A stretch of 64,000 bases of DNA, from NCBI RefSeq assembly GCF_963855985.1, contig NC_087112.1:6884501-6948500 (forward strand), written 5' to 3'. Shown in pieces: positions 23,713 through 35,569 of the stretch. This stretch comes from Ostrinia nubilalis. Its lineage: Eukaryota; Arthropoda; Insecta; Lepidoptera; Crambidae. Below the pieces are notes generated by a model, which was given only the letters and a program-made list of their open reading frames with translations, was not told where the DNA came from and did not search any database. Every line of letters begins with the position of its first letter. Position 1 is the first letter of the stretch. Made by a program: the position numbers and the translations under genes.

Positions 23713-24439
23713 GAAAAAAATCGAAATAGGGTTTATCACAGTAGATACAGTAAATATCAATATTCCCTCAGTATTTTTTCAATCTGCAGTGAAAAAACAG
23801 ATATAGGTACGAGTACATTTAGTCCGACAAAAAATATACATTTATGTTTTTACCAGCTATGATTGGTCCATTTTTTCTTTCATAAACAGCTCTATAAAAC
23901 TAGTAATAAATAAAAAATCTAGTTTCGATCTTAATCGAGACTTCGCACTTACCTAAATATTGTTTTATAGCGGTAATTACTTTCTTAAGTGTAAGCTTAT
24001 TATTTGCACACGAACCTTTTTTGAGACCATAAACAAAACTGCCTTTTTATAATTGCGTAGCTCAATTAATTCTCGTAAATAACTCATCACTTATCCCACT
24101 TATAATTAACTAGTCGAACAACAGACGTAGTAACTAACAACTCCTAACTACACTTTTATGTCCCAATTAAAAGCTCCTTAGCGCACTGCAATTGCCAATT
24201 ATTTGTAAGTACTGTCAAGTTATAAAAAGACCGTACTGTCAAGCTTTTACCTGGAGGGAAGAAGGTAGAAAAACGAACAGTTTTTTTAATTTAGTTAGGG
24301 TGCCACTGCATTAGTGAAATCGTAACGCACGCGAACTCTACATAAGAACCCCCTGTTTGCGACTTTTTTGGCCTTATCAAAAGACGCGTCACAAGTTGGC
24401 ACCAGTTAACACTATTTTTCATACTCATTGTTAGAGCTT

Positions 24440-24540
24440 TATAGCGAATTATTCCTTAAAAAACTCATAAAACTCATTTATTTCTGTAAATAGGCTTAAA
24501 AAAAGTCACTTTTACACGTCCCAGTATTAACCCTAGATAG
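24440..24540 (+). repeat. dispersed repeat, reversed partner at 63466-63535
   Basis: GTAAATAGGCTTAAAAAAAG, TTTTACACGTCCCA and TTAACCCTA match the reverse complement of 63466-63535. The class is unknown. Confidence 0.5.
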
Positions 24541-24989
24541 CATTGTTGTTTCGTTGTTTTTGTTAACTTTCTTTTTAAGACTTTTCATGACTGTAACTGT
24601 GACCTTTACTATCGACTGATTGTCTGATTTGTCTGACTTCTTTTATATGTTATTTTGATGTAATTAATGGTCCTAACTAAATAGAAGTTATAAGAATGCC
24701 TCATTATTTTGTATTTGTTATTTATGTAAAAATATTATATTATATTCATCGTCATCATCATTTTCAGCCATGTAAAATTATTGTGGATATAAAGTAGGTA
24801 ACTAAATTCTCCATTTTACACTATTAAGTCTCATACTCCTTTTCATAGACAGATGGTATATGTATGTATAAACCATATAAAGACAATAGTTATAGTTATT
24901 ATATTTCCCTAATTTCTGATATTTATGTAGGTTTACAATATTACAACATTTTCACCACCTTATTCTCTACCATACACGTGCGTCTTCCT

Positions 24990-25250
24990 TCTTTCTTTTC
25001 CTTCTTTTTTTTTCAAGCAAGAGCTGAAAATCAGTGTTCTGCTCATTTCAGAGCAGTGTCTACACTGAGCTCTCTGCTTTTTTGCATCGCTGCGGCACAC
25101 TTATACCTTAGCGCGCAGGATTTTCTTTCTTTCTCTTTGTAATGTACTATATCTTTCCTGCTACTCCTGTGTTTATTAATCTTACGTTTTGCTTCTTGTG
25201 TGTCAATGTGTTTTGCAAATAAACCATTTATCTATCTATCTATCTATCTA
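24990..25250 (+). mobile_element. possible retroposon ending in (TCTA)n
   Basis: The segment ends GCAAATAAACCATTTATC followed by a (TCTA)n run (25229-25250), the kind of short tandem tail seen on insect non-LTR elements and SINEs. A pyrimidine-rich start and a short inverted pair (CTGCTC…GAGCAG) precede it. No second copy is in the window. Confidence 0.3.
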
Positions 25251-25767
25251 AGTTGAATAGCCTAAATATTTAAGCCTACACTTCGCACAGTTCTGTGAAC
25301 ACTCACTCTGCCCATTCGGGAGCAGTGCTCCAATGTAATTGCACCCTAACGATGCATCTCTAAGTGCCTGACACACACCTGTGTGTTAACGTACTTAAAT
25401 TGATAATGCGTTTCTTTTCGAGGTTGACTGTACTATCATCAAGTTTGACATGTCAAGTGATAAAGAACAACTAATTGCAGTTTACTTTTACAACCCTAAT
25501 TGATAAATGTCAACTACCAATGGATAAGTTTGACATTATCTCGGGTAGTAAAGTGAAATTAATATATTTTGTAATTAATTTTTGCGTATTCATACTTAAT
25601 TATTTATTATTGCAGTAATTGTGAAGGCACCGTGGTCATTGGTTTGATTATCAGGAGGATACTAATTGAAAAATTAATATCATGTATGAATTTTCCCTTT
25701 TTAATTAATGTACCAACCGTTCATAGTTAAAACAGTTTAATTTCAGTCTAATTTTGTTTTACATGTT

Positions 25768-25845
25768 ATTCATCATCATCATCAACAGCCCTTTACAGTC
25801 CACTGCTGGACTATGAGCCTCCTACATTTTAGTGGAGGCTTTTGC
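25768..25845 (-). mobile_element. RTE-related 3' end fragment, divergent subtype
   Basis: (TCA)n, CAACAGCCCTTTACAGTCCA and CTGCTGGACTATGAGCCTCC resemble the standard RTE tail with a distinct spacer. Confidence 0.55.
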
Positions 25846-26959
25846 CATATTATTTTATCCATTTATTTATGTTATTTTAATTCTTAGGGTGGATTCGACC
25901 AAACAAGAGTACCTACCTAAATATTAATCTCAGAATAAATCGTCAGTTTTCATATATTTCCCATACTGAAACTGTCAATGTGCCAATTATACCAGGAGTT
26001 ATTCTCGGATAAAAGTTTGGTTGAATTGGGCCTTAACTAATTATTTCATTAGATTTCCCTTTGAATGGTTAACATAAGTACACTAACGTTGATAAAACAA
26101 AATGAAAGTGAAATTATTTATAAGTTCTTTTGTTTTTTGCCCTCGTTAGCCCATTAACACACGATCAACAAATAATCATTGTAACATTCAAATTGCAACA
26201 TATATTTCTGCAATCAACTGAAAAATCCAGAGCTAAGATAACATATCTTTTTTAATGCTACATGTATATTTATATGCACACTGATTACATACACTTCAAC
26301 ATACTAAATGTCGGTGTGTTTTATATTTATTTTAGTATCGATAAATCTTTAGAGATCTTAAATTATGCGTCTGATTGAAATAAATAACCACAATGATATT
26401 AAAATACGATTCGGTGTAATAATTTTAGTGAAATTATAAATGGTTTTAAGCAAAGCATTAATATTTTATTTGGGATATTAATGAAGGAATGAGATAGTAA
26501 ATAACAATAATATATTGGTCTGCATTTGAAAATCAGCACATTAAAACTGCACAACACTAATGTCCCAGATACGAGTATGACATTGACAGGCGGGCGCTAC
26601 TATACTGGGTTATCAGTTCCAATTTTTGCCACGTTCGACAACACTAAAGTGTCCCATATAACTGCGACATTTACAGGAGAGCGTTACTATTAATGCTGGA
26701 TTATTAGTTCCGATTTTAGCCACTTGAGTTTCATTACCACAACCTACAAGTTAAATAAACACAATGATAACATGTGTTTTTGTTTATATGGCTACATTCA
26801 CTTGTCAAGTCTATCGAGGTTAGAATCTAGAGATAGATATTATTTTCTGACACATAATATCTTTAGGCGCATTTAAAAAGAAATGCTGCCAATGGTTAAA
26901 ATATGTTGGAAATTGAACGAATTTTAGGCGTAAAAGCCTTAAAGCGAGCGTTGCAGTCT

Positions 26960-26998
26960 TTCTGTTAAACGGGGAAGCCGCAGGCAGGAGCTAGTCTA
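26960..26998 (+). mobile_element. Helitron-like 3' end relic
   Basis: GGGGAAGCCGCAGGCAGGAG CTAGT resembles the GC hairpin plus CTAG|T terminus. The 5' part is lost. Confidence 0.35.
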
Positions 26999-27719
26999 TG
27001 CATATGAGTTCGAAGTAAAGCAAAACCCCATTTATTAAGTAAACATACTATAAAAGTGCACTGCACGTGACTTACCGGTCGTCGCGTATAAATACATTGT
27101 ATGCAACAAAAACATGGCTTCGTAAATACAGAAATTCAGGCGAAACGATTTGTTATTTTTGAAGTGTAATTTACTGAAACTGAAAACGTGAATGATGATG
27201 AACGATTAATGTTTTTACTTAATACCTACTACTTTAGTGTTATTTGGAAGAAATTAAAATAAATAAGTGATTCAATGCGCAGCGCACCAGAACAGGTATA
27301 ATGTTTTCTATGCTGTAGCCGGTACGAGGTAGAGTATAGCACTTTTTAAAGCATAGTAGGTATAAAATCTAGGTATAGGCTAGATGAAAATAAAATCGAA
27401 TACGAACTTCAGTCGAGCATTCGGCATATTACTGCTTCGAATTTCATGATTATCAAAAACACTCTCTTTTACCGCACAAACGACCACATTCTGTTCCACA
27501 ATTTTTCATGCAAAAAGCTTTGACTCCATTATTGTAAAATTTTTAAAGCTCCAAAACAACGTTTAACTATGATAAAAAAAAACAAACAAGCATCAATATC
27601 ATCATAGTTAAAATAAAAATATGCGCACACAATTAAAACCGCGCGAAAACCAAATGAAATCATGCCTCTCATTTGTATTCCGCACGAGTCCCATGCCCAA
27701 ACTTTGTGATAATCAACGA

Positions 27720-28060
27720 TTAGTGCGCCCGCGCACGGGCTCATTCCTGCCACATTACCGATAAGTCAAGACACAATAGCACACACATCATTAACTATGG
27801 CCTCTGAGGCACCGCGGCCTGAACGCGAATTGGCTGATTAGAGATCTTATGTCGCAAGTACCTTTGAAATTGCTCGAGACGTATAGTGTGAACGCGCACT
27901 TCAGTTAGTTTCGCCGTAAGACGCCCATACTTCGGTGTGCTCGTGCTTCGTCTCGGTTGATTTCGCGCATAGTGTACTTGCGCTATTATAGTTTGCCATC
28001 GATTTTGTTGGTCAATCGGTGATGCTAAGTGGGCTGCAAGTTGCAACTCCATTGGACATA
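27720..28060. other. GC-richer unique block, unexplained
   Basis: It contains GCGCCCGCGCACGGGC (27723-27738) and an 85-codon minus frame (27795-28052) without recognisable motifs. It may be a regulatory block or an old element. Confidence 0.2.
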
Positions 28061-28740
28061 AACAATGATTTTCTGTACCTGTCTCACAAAAGGTTACTTA
28101 CATTTTTGAGCATTTTGCGAATTGAAAAGACTGTGCTTGAGTAGGATCGAATTTTAAATTTTGTTCTACAAGCAATAGGACTGTATTTCAAAACATCGCT
28201 AAAATCGAATTCAGTCTTAAATTCTGCCCTGTGATTAGTCTAGATATTGAAATTGAAATGATTAAAAGCCTCAATCTATGGTCAAAGATTTGAGAATCGT
28301 TTAGATTACTTTTACTAAAAAGCTTAACGAATATTCGTGAGACAACAATATCATGAAAGAATATTATAAAGAGCATAGAAAATTTTCAAGGAACCCACTA
28401 AATAGAATCAAATAAACGTTTGTAAAATGATTTAACCATGATTATCACTCATAATAGCCTAATAGCACATAAATCATCGCATCAACGCGTCATTTTGCGG
28501 CGATGATCCTTTAGAGGATTTAGCATTCATAAAGACGTTTAGACGCTGTATGAGAAATATTTAGCAAAGGAAACTACTGAGAATTCGTCTAAATATGACA
28601 TAAATTATGGTAATTTTTATGTGAGGAAGCGTCCACATTATATATAATACGTGGGTTTAAACGAGTAGGTATGTAGGTATCCGCTCTTTAAAAAAACTTT
28701 ATTCCATTTATATGCAAAGATTTCATAGATAAGGAACTAT

Positions 28741-28884
28741 CGCGCGTATTCACAAACGATGCTTGCTTAAGTGAAGCATCAAATCGAACGCACAGCGTTG
28801 AATAGAGCTCTGTGAATGGTTCGTGTGTCACCCTGTGCGTCTACGTGTACTGAGACCGTATAGTAATGCTTGTGAATACGGGCG
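28741..28884. mobile_element. 144-bp MITE, CGCCCGTATTCACAA-type ends, copy 1
   Basis: The ends CGCGCGTATTCACAAAC and GTGAATACGGGCG are inverted. The interior (GTTGAATAGAGCTCTGTGAA, GGTTCGTGTGTCA) matches the copy at 54381-54528. It is non-coding. Confidence 0.8.
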
Positions 28885-29807
28885 TATGTTTTGGCATTTT
28901 TCTAAAATAAAAAGTCGAAGTTTCTTGGATCTAATTAACAAAACCATCTGACCGTTTAATATGCTATAAATGCCTCGAAATGACTAGCAATCAGGTTTCC
29001 AATATAAAACAGTCCAAATAAGTTTCACCTACTATTTTATTGTTCTTTTTTATATGCGCGGCTGCTAGTTTTAGATATTTTACTTCCTTCATTCGTGTGG
29101 AGAATATCCCAACTCGATGTGAAAACAAATATGACGAAAACGAGTTTTAAATTAAGGTGGTAGAGTTTAGATTGGGCTGTGTTTTTTGGAAGGTGAGTTT
29201 GGTTTGGAGCTAGGCGTCAAGCCATTAAGTAGTCGACGCCAAACGGTAATAAAAAGTAGAAAACATAAATAAGTTTTACCGTGAATGAACGCAGTGGGGA
29301 CGCGTCTGCAATATGCGAGTGATGTATAGCGTACAGTTCACCTGATACAATTTGAATACCTTATCATTACGGGAATAAGATTTATATTGGCAATATTTTT
29401 CTGTACACGCTGTATTGAAGGAATTCGCAACGCAAATAGTTTGAATTTTAATACAATTTATTCTACGGTCGACACATTAATTTGATAGTCCATAAACAAC
29501 TGTTTAAGTGATGCAGCAAAGTCATTGCTAGTATCAATTGTGATTGGTTTGCTAACAGCCTAATTATAAGTGTCTAGGTTTAAGTACTCAAAAATGATAG
29601 GCCTTGAATGTTGGAATAGTCTAGACATTTAATAACCTTGGTTGTCTTAATAATTTTTAGTAGTTGTAGGTATTAAAATTAGTTGAATTTTATTCAACCT
29701 CTGTCATCTTGAAGTTCATATTAATTCGTTCGTATTTACCTGAAAGAAATATTGTAATACTCCGACAGACGTAGTGTCGTCATTATCATTCAACGAATAT
29801 AAAAAAA

Positions 29808-29962
29808 CTAGCGGCCGCCCGCGATTTCGTACGCGTGGATCCCGTTTTACCCCCGTAGGAGTGGAGTGTGGAGAGTGGAGTTTCGTAAAATCCTTTCTTA
29901 GCGGATGCCTACGTCATAACATCTACCTGTATGCCAAATTTCAGCCCGGTCCGTCCAGTGGT
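29808..29962 (-). mobile_element. Helitron-like element, truncated 5' end
   Basis: CTAGCGGCCGCCCGCGATTT at the left is the terminal block on the minus strand. The interior has TGGATCCCGTTTTACCCCC, CCTACGTCATAACATCTACC and CAAATTTCAGCCCGGTCCG, as in the copies at 42800, 45609 and 57109. Confidence 0.75.
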
Positions 29963-30065
29963 CATCTCGAAAAATTCAGTTTTTGTCAGCATATTCCCAT
30001 CTCATTTTTGGAAGTCATCGTTTTACTAAAGGGTCTACTTTCTCATGCACAAAATAGAGTTACAC

Positions 30066-30184
30066 TTAGGCTGCACCACCTAACTTTAACAGTAACTGTA
30101 ACGATAACCGGTATGTTTTGTATAGGGTCTGACAGATTTCTGACGTTTGTTAAAGTTAAAGTAAGATGGTGCAACCCAGCCTTA
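30066..30184. mobile_element. 119-bp MITE, TTAGGCTG(GG)TGCACCA-type ends, copy 1
   Basis: TTAGGCTGCACCACC at the left and GGTGCAACCCAGCCTTA at the right are imperfect inverted repeats with GTTAAAG-type extensions. A decayed copy is at 53413-53512. The frames on both strands here are shadows. Confidence 0.75.
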
Positions 30185-30357
30185 CATAAGCAATTTTCAA
30201 GATGACTCAAACATACACTGAACTGTCCAAGTGATGTCAACATCTTATCAATCAGACACAAGTGTAGGCATTCAAATAGTAGGACTATGAAAGTTTAGTG
30301 TAATCGTAAGTCGGCCTCATTGTGGCAATGTTGCCAGTCCATGGCGTGAATTATACA

Positions 30358-30595
30358 TCTCTACTAATATTAAAAAGCTGAAGAGTTTGTTTGTTTGAAC
30401 GCGCTAATCTAAGCAACTACAAATCCGATTTTAAAATTTTTTTTCGTGTTGGATAGCCCATTTATCGAGGAAGGCTTTAGGCTATATAACATCAGCCTAC
30501 GGGTTATACGGGCGGAGCAGTAAAGAAAAATGTTGCGAAAACGGGAAATATTATCCAAACTGTTTTCACGCGTACGAAGTCGCGGGCCCAGCTAG
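30358..30595 (+). mobile_element. full-length non-autonomous Helitron-like element (Lep1-like)
   Basis: It starts A|TCTCTACTAATATTAAAAAG and ends with a CGCGTACGAAGTCGCGGGCC block, CAGCTAG|T. The interior has GAGTTTGTTTGTTTGAACGC and TAGCCCATTTATCGAGGAAG. Insertion between A and T and the CTAG end are Helitron hallmarks. This family is widespread in Lepidoptera. Confidence 0.85.
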
Positions 30596-31267
30596 TGTAA
30601 GTCCTCGTCTATTCTAAACCAGTGGTACCCCGGACGCACGTCGTAGCCCGGGCCAGCGGTCTCATTGTAATTTATGGATGTCCGTGTGCGCTTGCGCAGC
30701 ATACAAACTCTGCGATGAAAGGATCAACCGCCTTGTACAGGTGACATCTAGATAAGCACTATGGTGTCTTGTGTAGTGGTAATTGGGGATAATTTACAAT
30801 AACTAAATGTGCGGTCGACTGTATGAGGGTGACAGTTTATTACGTAGGTATGGAATTTCAGACGGATTCTCAGTATTTGTAGTATGAAATGCTTTTTGAA
30901 TGGTATGGATACCGTCATATTAATAATTGCAAGATATAATGTAACATAGTGACAGAAAGAAAGAAAGACAAACAAACATCGCGCAAGATTCTTCAAAACC
31001 AACATGTGATCTGTATAAAAACTATTTTATCGATACTTTAACGTATTTGAATATCGATGGACAGCACTACCACTACCGTGAATACCACCGGAACAATGTT
31101 TAAATACTTCCTGTCAAAAGCAAATAGCTCTTGGGTTTGCCCGGAATGCTAATTTTATAATAGCAAGTGAAACAGATGGTGTGAGATATAATATATCATA
31201 CACTTTTGTTACGAAATTATTTTTGTGTTTCCAGAAGATTACTGCTCAATGACTGCTTAATTTGAAT

Positions 31268-31398
31268 TTGATCTATCATCTCATCATCATCATCATAGTC
31301 ATTTCAGTCACAGAACTTCCACTGTCGAACATAGGCCTCTGATTTCCATTGACCGGTTGGTAGCGGCCTGCATCCAGCGCCTTCCTGCTACATTTATG
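31268..31398 (-). mobile_element. RTE 3' end fragment
   Basis: (TCA)n tail, then AGAACTTCCACTGTCGAACA, TAGGCCTCTGATTTCC and GGTAGCGGCCTGCATCCAGC. About 130 bp remain. Confidence 0.7.
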
Positions 31399-31804
31399 GG
31401 CACTTGATAACTTGATCTATAAAGTGACTTTAATGTTAGAAATGACCTCTATGTATAAATGTGGCTACAAATTTTCTTATTCTAAGAAATGCTGCAGTAA
31501 AATTGTACAACTGTAAACTGTAAACAAAGGAATCGATCAAATCATCATCGTCATCATCATTTCACATTCAAAAGTTAATGGTTTCAGGCAAAATAAACAT
31601 AACTGTCATAAATAAATACGTCATTCGAGATGGAGTCGATAAAAATCAAGAACTTGGCTGCGATCCATCTGAATTTCTGGCCGAGTTCGATTCAATAACG
31701 AATATTTAAATTTTTATCACGAATCGATATAAAACGGGAATGAAATCTCCCGATATAAACGCGTAGTAAAAGTGTTAAAAATACCAAAGTGAAAACTATA
31801 ATAT

Positions 31805-31866
31805 ACTTAAGGATTTCAACCTTGTAAAGGTAGCAGTATAGTAAGGTGCTAGATGCAGGCTGCTGC
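31805..31866 (+). mobile_element. sense RTE fragment, left half of an interrupted copy
   Basis: AAGGTAGCAG … TAGATGCAGGCTGCTGCTAA CCG corresponds to the VKVAG…WMQAA region. The expected continuation is displaced to 32008 by the insertion at 31867-32007. Confidence 0.65.
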
Positions 31867-32007
31867 TAACCGTTCGTTCGTTTCAGCCAAATGACGTCCA
31901 CTGCTGGACAAAGGCCTCCCCCAAGGTTTTCCACAATGAACGGTCCTGCGCCGCGGCGCCGCCCGCATCCAGGCACCTCCCGCGACCTATACCAGCTACT
32001 AACCGAC
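31867..32007 (-). mobile_element. RTE 3' end inserted into another RTE copy
   Basis: On the minus strand it ends with a (CGAA)n tail (+ strand TTCGTTCGTTCG at 31867-31880). It carries CCAAATGACGTCCACTGCTG, AGGCCTCCCCCAAGG and GCCCGCATCCAGG. CTAACCG borders it on both sides, a plausible 7-bp target duplication. Confidence 0.7.
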
Positions 32008-32062
32008 CATTCTGGAAATCTTATGTACTGCAGTGGACATCCTATGGCTGAAATGATTCTAA
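32008..32062 (+). mobile_element. sense RTE fragment, right half of the interrupted copy
   Basis: GACCATTCTGGAAATC, CTGCAGTGGACATCCTATGG and CTGAAATGAT give the LQWTSYG-stop end in the + direction, continuing the 31805-31866 fragment. Confidence 0.65.
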
Positions 32063-32905
32063 TTCAAGTGACATCATTACGTAGTAGAGTTCTTGAAAGA
32101 CATCACACAAGAAAGCGTAACCTTACAGTGAATTCCATGCCCTTATTTTATGTAATGTCTTCAGGGCAAAGAATTTCCCACTTCAAAAATTTAACTTGGT
32201 CAAATGGTAATTTCAAATATTTGTCTAGTGCTGTACAGTCGAGCGGAGAAAATCGTGCGTTACAAAACAACAATAGTTACTACTCATGACTAATATTTGG
32301 AATATTTTAAATTAACGGGTTTAAATGACATCCATCTTAACACTAGAGACGAGAAAAGACTTAAGTGAGTTTCAGTCCAGAAATTCTTTCCAATACTGAT
32401 GTATTTCTTCTTCTTCAAAAATATACTTACTTTTGAAAATGAAATGCCAATATAATTAAAATATTCTCATCGTTTTTATAACAACAAATCATTGCGGTCA
32501 ACGTTTTCATGCTCAGTTTAGAACAGACTAAAAAAAGATTGCTCTATGGTTTCTAACCACAGAGTAAATGCGCACGCGTCGAGCACAGCGTAAATTGTCG
32601 ATCCGTGGTTGGACTGTGGAATGGAATATTATGGATAGAAAACTATTTATCATTGGATGTTTATCGATAATATGCAATATAATATGCGATACGTTTCTTT
32701 AGTTTTGACGTCGAGACACATGTATCATGTATTTTGGCGTGTCTTAGTGTCACATTGAATTCTTTAATCATAATTATTATTACTATCTGATAGGGCGAAC
32801 TTTGTACCGCCTATGTTCATCAAAATCAATGTAGATTTCAACACGTGATGGCAAAATAATAAAAAAAAAACTTTATGTGAAATAGCTTTTGCGTCACATT
32901 TCCAA

Positions 32906-32950
32906 AATAGAGACCCAGAAGAAAACACAGTTTTCTTCTGGGTCTCTATT
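32906..32950. repeat. perfect 21-bp inverted repeat with 3-nt loop
   Basis: AATAGAGACCCAGAAGAAAAC (32906-32926) and its exact complement (32930-32950) are separated only by ACA. It abuts the Helitron relic at 32950. Confidence 0.85.
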
Positions 32951-33063
32951 ACTATCCCTCTATACTAGTTTCATTTAAATCTGTTCAGTAGTTTAAGCAT
33001 GGAAGAGTAACAAACATCCATCTGTCCATTCTTCCATCGATCTACAAACTTTCACAATAGGAT
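32950..33063 (-). mobile_element. Helitron-like relic
   Basis: TTTAAATCTGTTCAGTAGTT, AAGCATGGAAGAGTAACAAA, a (CATC)-rich run and AAACTTTCACAATAGGA match the 43563 family. The CTAG end is missing. Confidence 0.55.
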
Positions 33064-33477
33064 TCACAGTAGTGAGCTCAAACTCCCGCGCAGTTGAGTT
33101 CTGAGTGATTTGACATTGTCAATTTGACATGTTGATTGTCTGTTCCCGTTCGGTAGATGGCGCTAACACTAATTACTGATAATATTTCTTCAACAAAGAT
33201 TGTACTCAACGACTGTGCTAATATTATGTAGTTGTATACCGCATGATTCACAGTGCACTCATACAAGATGCATTCATAGTGCAGCCGAAGCGTGTTTGTT
33301 TAAGGTCAAGCTTTCCGGCTGCTTTAACGAGCTTAATGCAAAAGCTTGTGAAAATTTTAGTGCAAAGATAATTTTATTTGCCTAAAATAGTAAAAACACG
33401 AATAATTATACCTAACTATGTAAGTAAAATAAATGGCTCTAGCCTTCGTTAAATTGATTAAATTACTTATCTATCTT

Positions 33478-33689
33478 CTATCTTTATCTTCATTTTATAA
33501 ATAAAAATGAATTGATGTTCGTTAGTCTGATTAAAACTCGAGAACGGCTGGGCCGATTGAGCTGATTTTGGTTTTAAAATATTTGTCGTAGTCCAGGGTA
33601 GGTCTAAACGGTGAGCAAATACGCGCGCGATATTGTTTTTCTGTGACAGACAATATTCCACGCGGGCGAAGCCGCGGGCGGAAAGCTAG
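33478..33689 (+). mobile_element. Helitron-like element flanked by a 46-bp direct repeat
   Basis: It ends CACGCGGGCGAAGCCGCGGG, CGGAAAGCTAG|T. The interior has GGGCCGATTGAGCTGATTTT and AATACGCGCGCGATA. Both 33424-33470 and 33693-33738 carry the same flank (AAAATAAATGGCTCT…), see findings. Confidence 0.7.
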
Positions 33690-33836
33690 TTTAAAATAAA
33701 TGGCTCTGGCTTTCGTTAAATTGATCAAATTATTTAAAGCCCCTGATATAGTCACATTACCATCTTTCTTTCAGGTAAATTCTCCAAATAATGATTCTAG
33801 TTCTAAGATTTACTACCTACTTTTCTTGATAAGTAG

Positions 33837-33945
33837 GTCATCATCATCATCTCAGCAATAGTACGTCCACTGCTGAACATAGGCCTTCCCCAATGCTTTC
33901 CATGTTGCCCGGTTGGTAGATACGTACCTACTACCCGTTCGCGCT
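33837..33945 (-). mobile_element. RTE 3' end fragment
   Basis: (TCA)n tail, then TAGTACGTCCACTGCTGAAC, ATAGGCCTTCCCCAATGC and TTCCATGTTGCCCGGTTGGT. Confidence 0.75.
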
Positions 33946-34898
33946 AAGTTTGCCGGTCCGTGGAATGCGCGTCCCTTCCTCCAACCGCGGTTAAACGCAA
34001 TTAGTTAGTGATTAAAACGCAAATCAGTGTTTTATTTGACGTAAATGCACAATTTTTATCAATATTAATGAATAAAAAAATATTTTCAATATAGTTTGCT
34101 ATAGTTATAGACGCTTTCCTTCGAGTGACGTCATATCGCCAGCGGCAAACTTATCGCGAATGGATAGTAGGTAATTGAAGCAATATCCTATTTTGTTATC
34201 ACTGTGTACACAATGTGTAGATTTTAGCGGTAGTTAGCTAAATTTGAAGATCACTCCACCTTAATCAGGTAGCGCGGCACAGCACGGTATGCGCTAGCGC
34301 AGCCCCAAGTCAACTTCTCGGAATAAAGATAAAAACGCTGGCGACACTCAATTTATTGTGCGTTTCGAATACTCCATGCCTTTTTACTATTCTCCCATAC
34401 CAACATTCAATCGACAACCTATTTCACACCCTAGACCTTTGCAATAAAGTTCAAATTCCAATAAAAGATCGCTACAGGTAATTTGTCCAGCGGGAAGTAT
34501 GTAGTCATATTTTACAGGATTATTAGTTTAAGCCCGACGTTTCTATTTTTTAAACCCGTTTATAGAGGGATTGATATATCTAAATATTTTACATATGTTG
34601 AGTAAATGTTCAGAATGCAGCTGGGTCATAACGCTAATCGAATTTACATGGAAAGTATTATTTTCAATAAAAATATGGTAACTGGCCTTTGCCGATGTCG
34701 TAATTTTCATTCTGTTGTTAATTCTATGCTAGTTTCGTTGGTTAACTTTATAAAGAGATAAAAGTACTATTTTGGAAATGGCTAACAATACTAATGGCTA
34801 CATGGCTACTTCCACACTTGTTAATAAATGTTAACGGGAAAAATGAAAATAAAAAGTTGCTGAACTTGTTAACATTTGAAAAGTACAACTCTATAAAA

Positions 34899-35085
34899 TC
34901 TATACTAATATTATAAATGCGAAAGTAACTCTGTCTGTCTGTCTCGCTTCCACGCCTAAACCACAGAACCGATTTTGATGAAATTTGGCATAGAGATAAT
35001 TTGAGTCCCGGGAAAGGACATAGGATAGTTTTTGTCCCGGTTTTTGAAAAATTTCACGCGGGCGAAGCCGCGGGCGGAAAGCTAG
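34899..35085 (+). mobile_element. full-length Helitron-like element with textbook ends
   Basis: A|TCTATACTAATATTATAAAT opens it and GCGGGCGAAGCCGCGGGCGG AAAG CTAG|T closes it. The interior is the reverse complement of the 18523/22643 family (CCGATTTTGATGAAATTTGG). Host A and T flank the ends exactly. Confidence 0.85.
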
Positions 35086-35569
35086 TATTTATATAAATCT
35101 CAAGCCACCGCAACGCAATCATCTAATAAGTTATCTGTGAACAAATCTAACCGACCAATAAAAAGGCAGTAATGAACCAGTTCATTCAGTTCGGAGAAGA
35201 GGAACAATCCGACGGGTAAAAACAATTAAATCGTAATTAAAGGCCGTATTAAGAGAGCGGCATGCGCGCACGCATCGCACCCATATTTTAGGGATAGTGA
35301 TGTGCGCGCAAGTTATCGATATTTTGGTGTCGACATGGTCAAAACCTAAATTAATATCTTTATCTTTCGTGAAATCAATCGGATACACTGGCACAATTAA
35401 TTGGTACCTATCCTGAGATTCTTTTTTTCAAACCGGGCCAGTAATTTCGGTTTCTATCCAATACAAACAAACTATGCAATCTTTATCTTTATAATATTAG
35501 TGTAAGATAATTTTCATGGCAAGTACACAGAGTTGTTTAGATCAGTGATTAACTGTTTTTTTTTATTAT

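Larger units (their letters stand above)
23806..28740. other. AT-rich unique DNA with few repeats
   Basis: It holds a short RTE-like tail at 25768-25845, a TCTA-tailed element at 24990-25250, a block at 24440-24540 also present reversed at 63466, and a GC-richer block at 27720-28060. No gene is supported. Confidence 0.45.

Noticed and set aside
29774..30205. 143-codon + strand open frame
   Set aside because: It runs through a Helitron-like element and a MITE, so it is a composite of two repeats.
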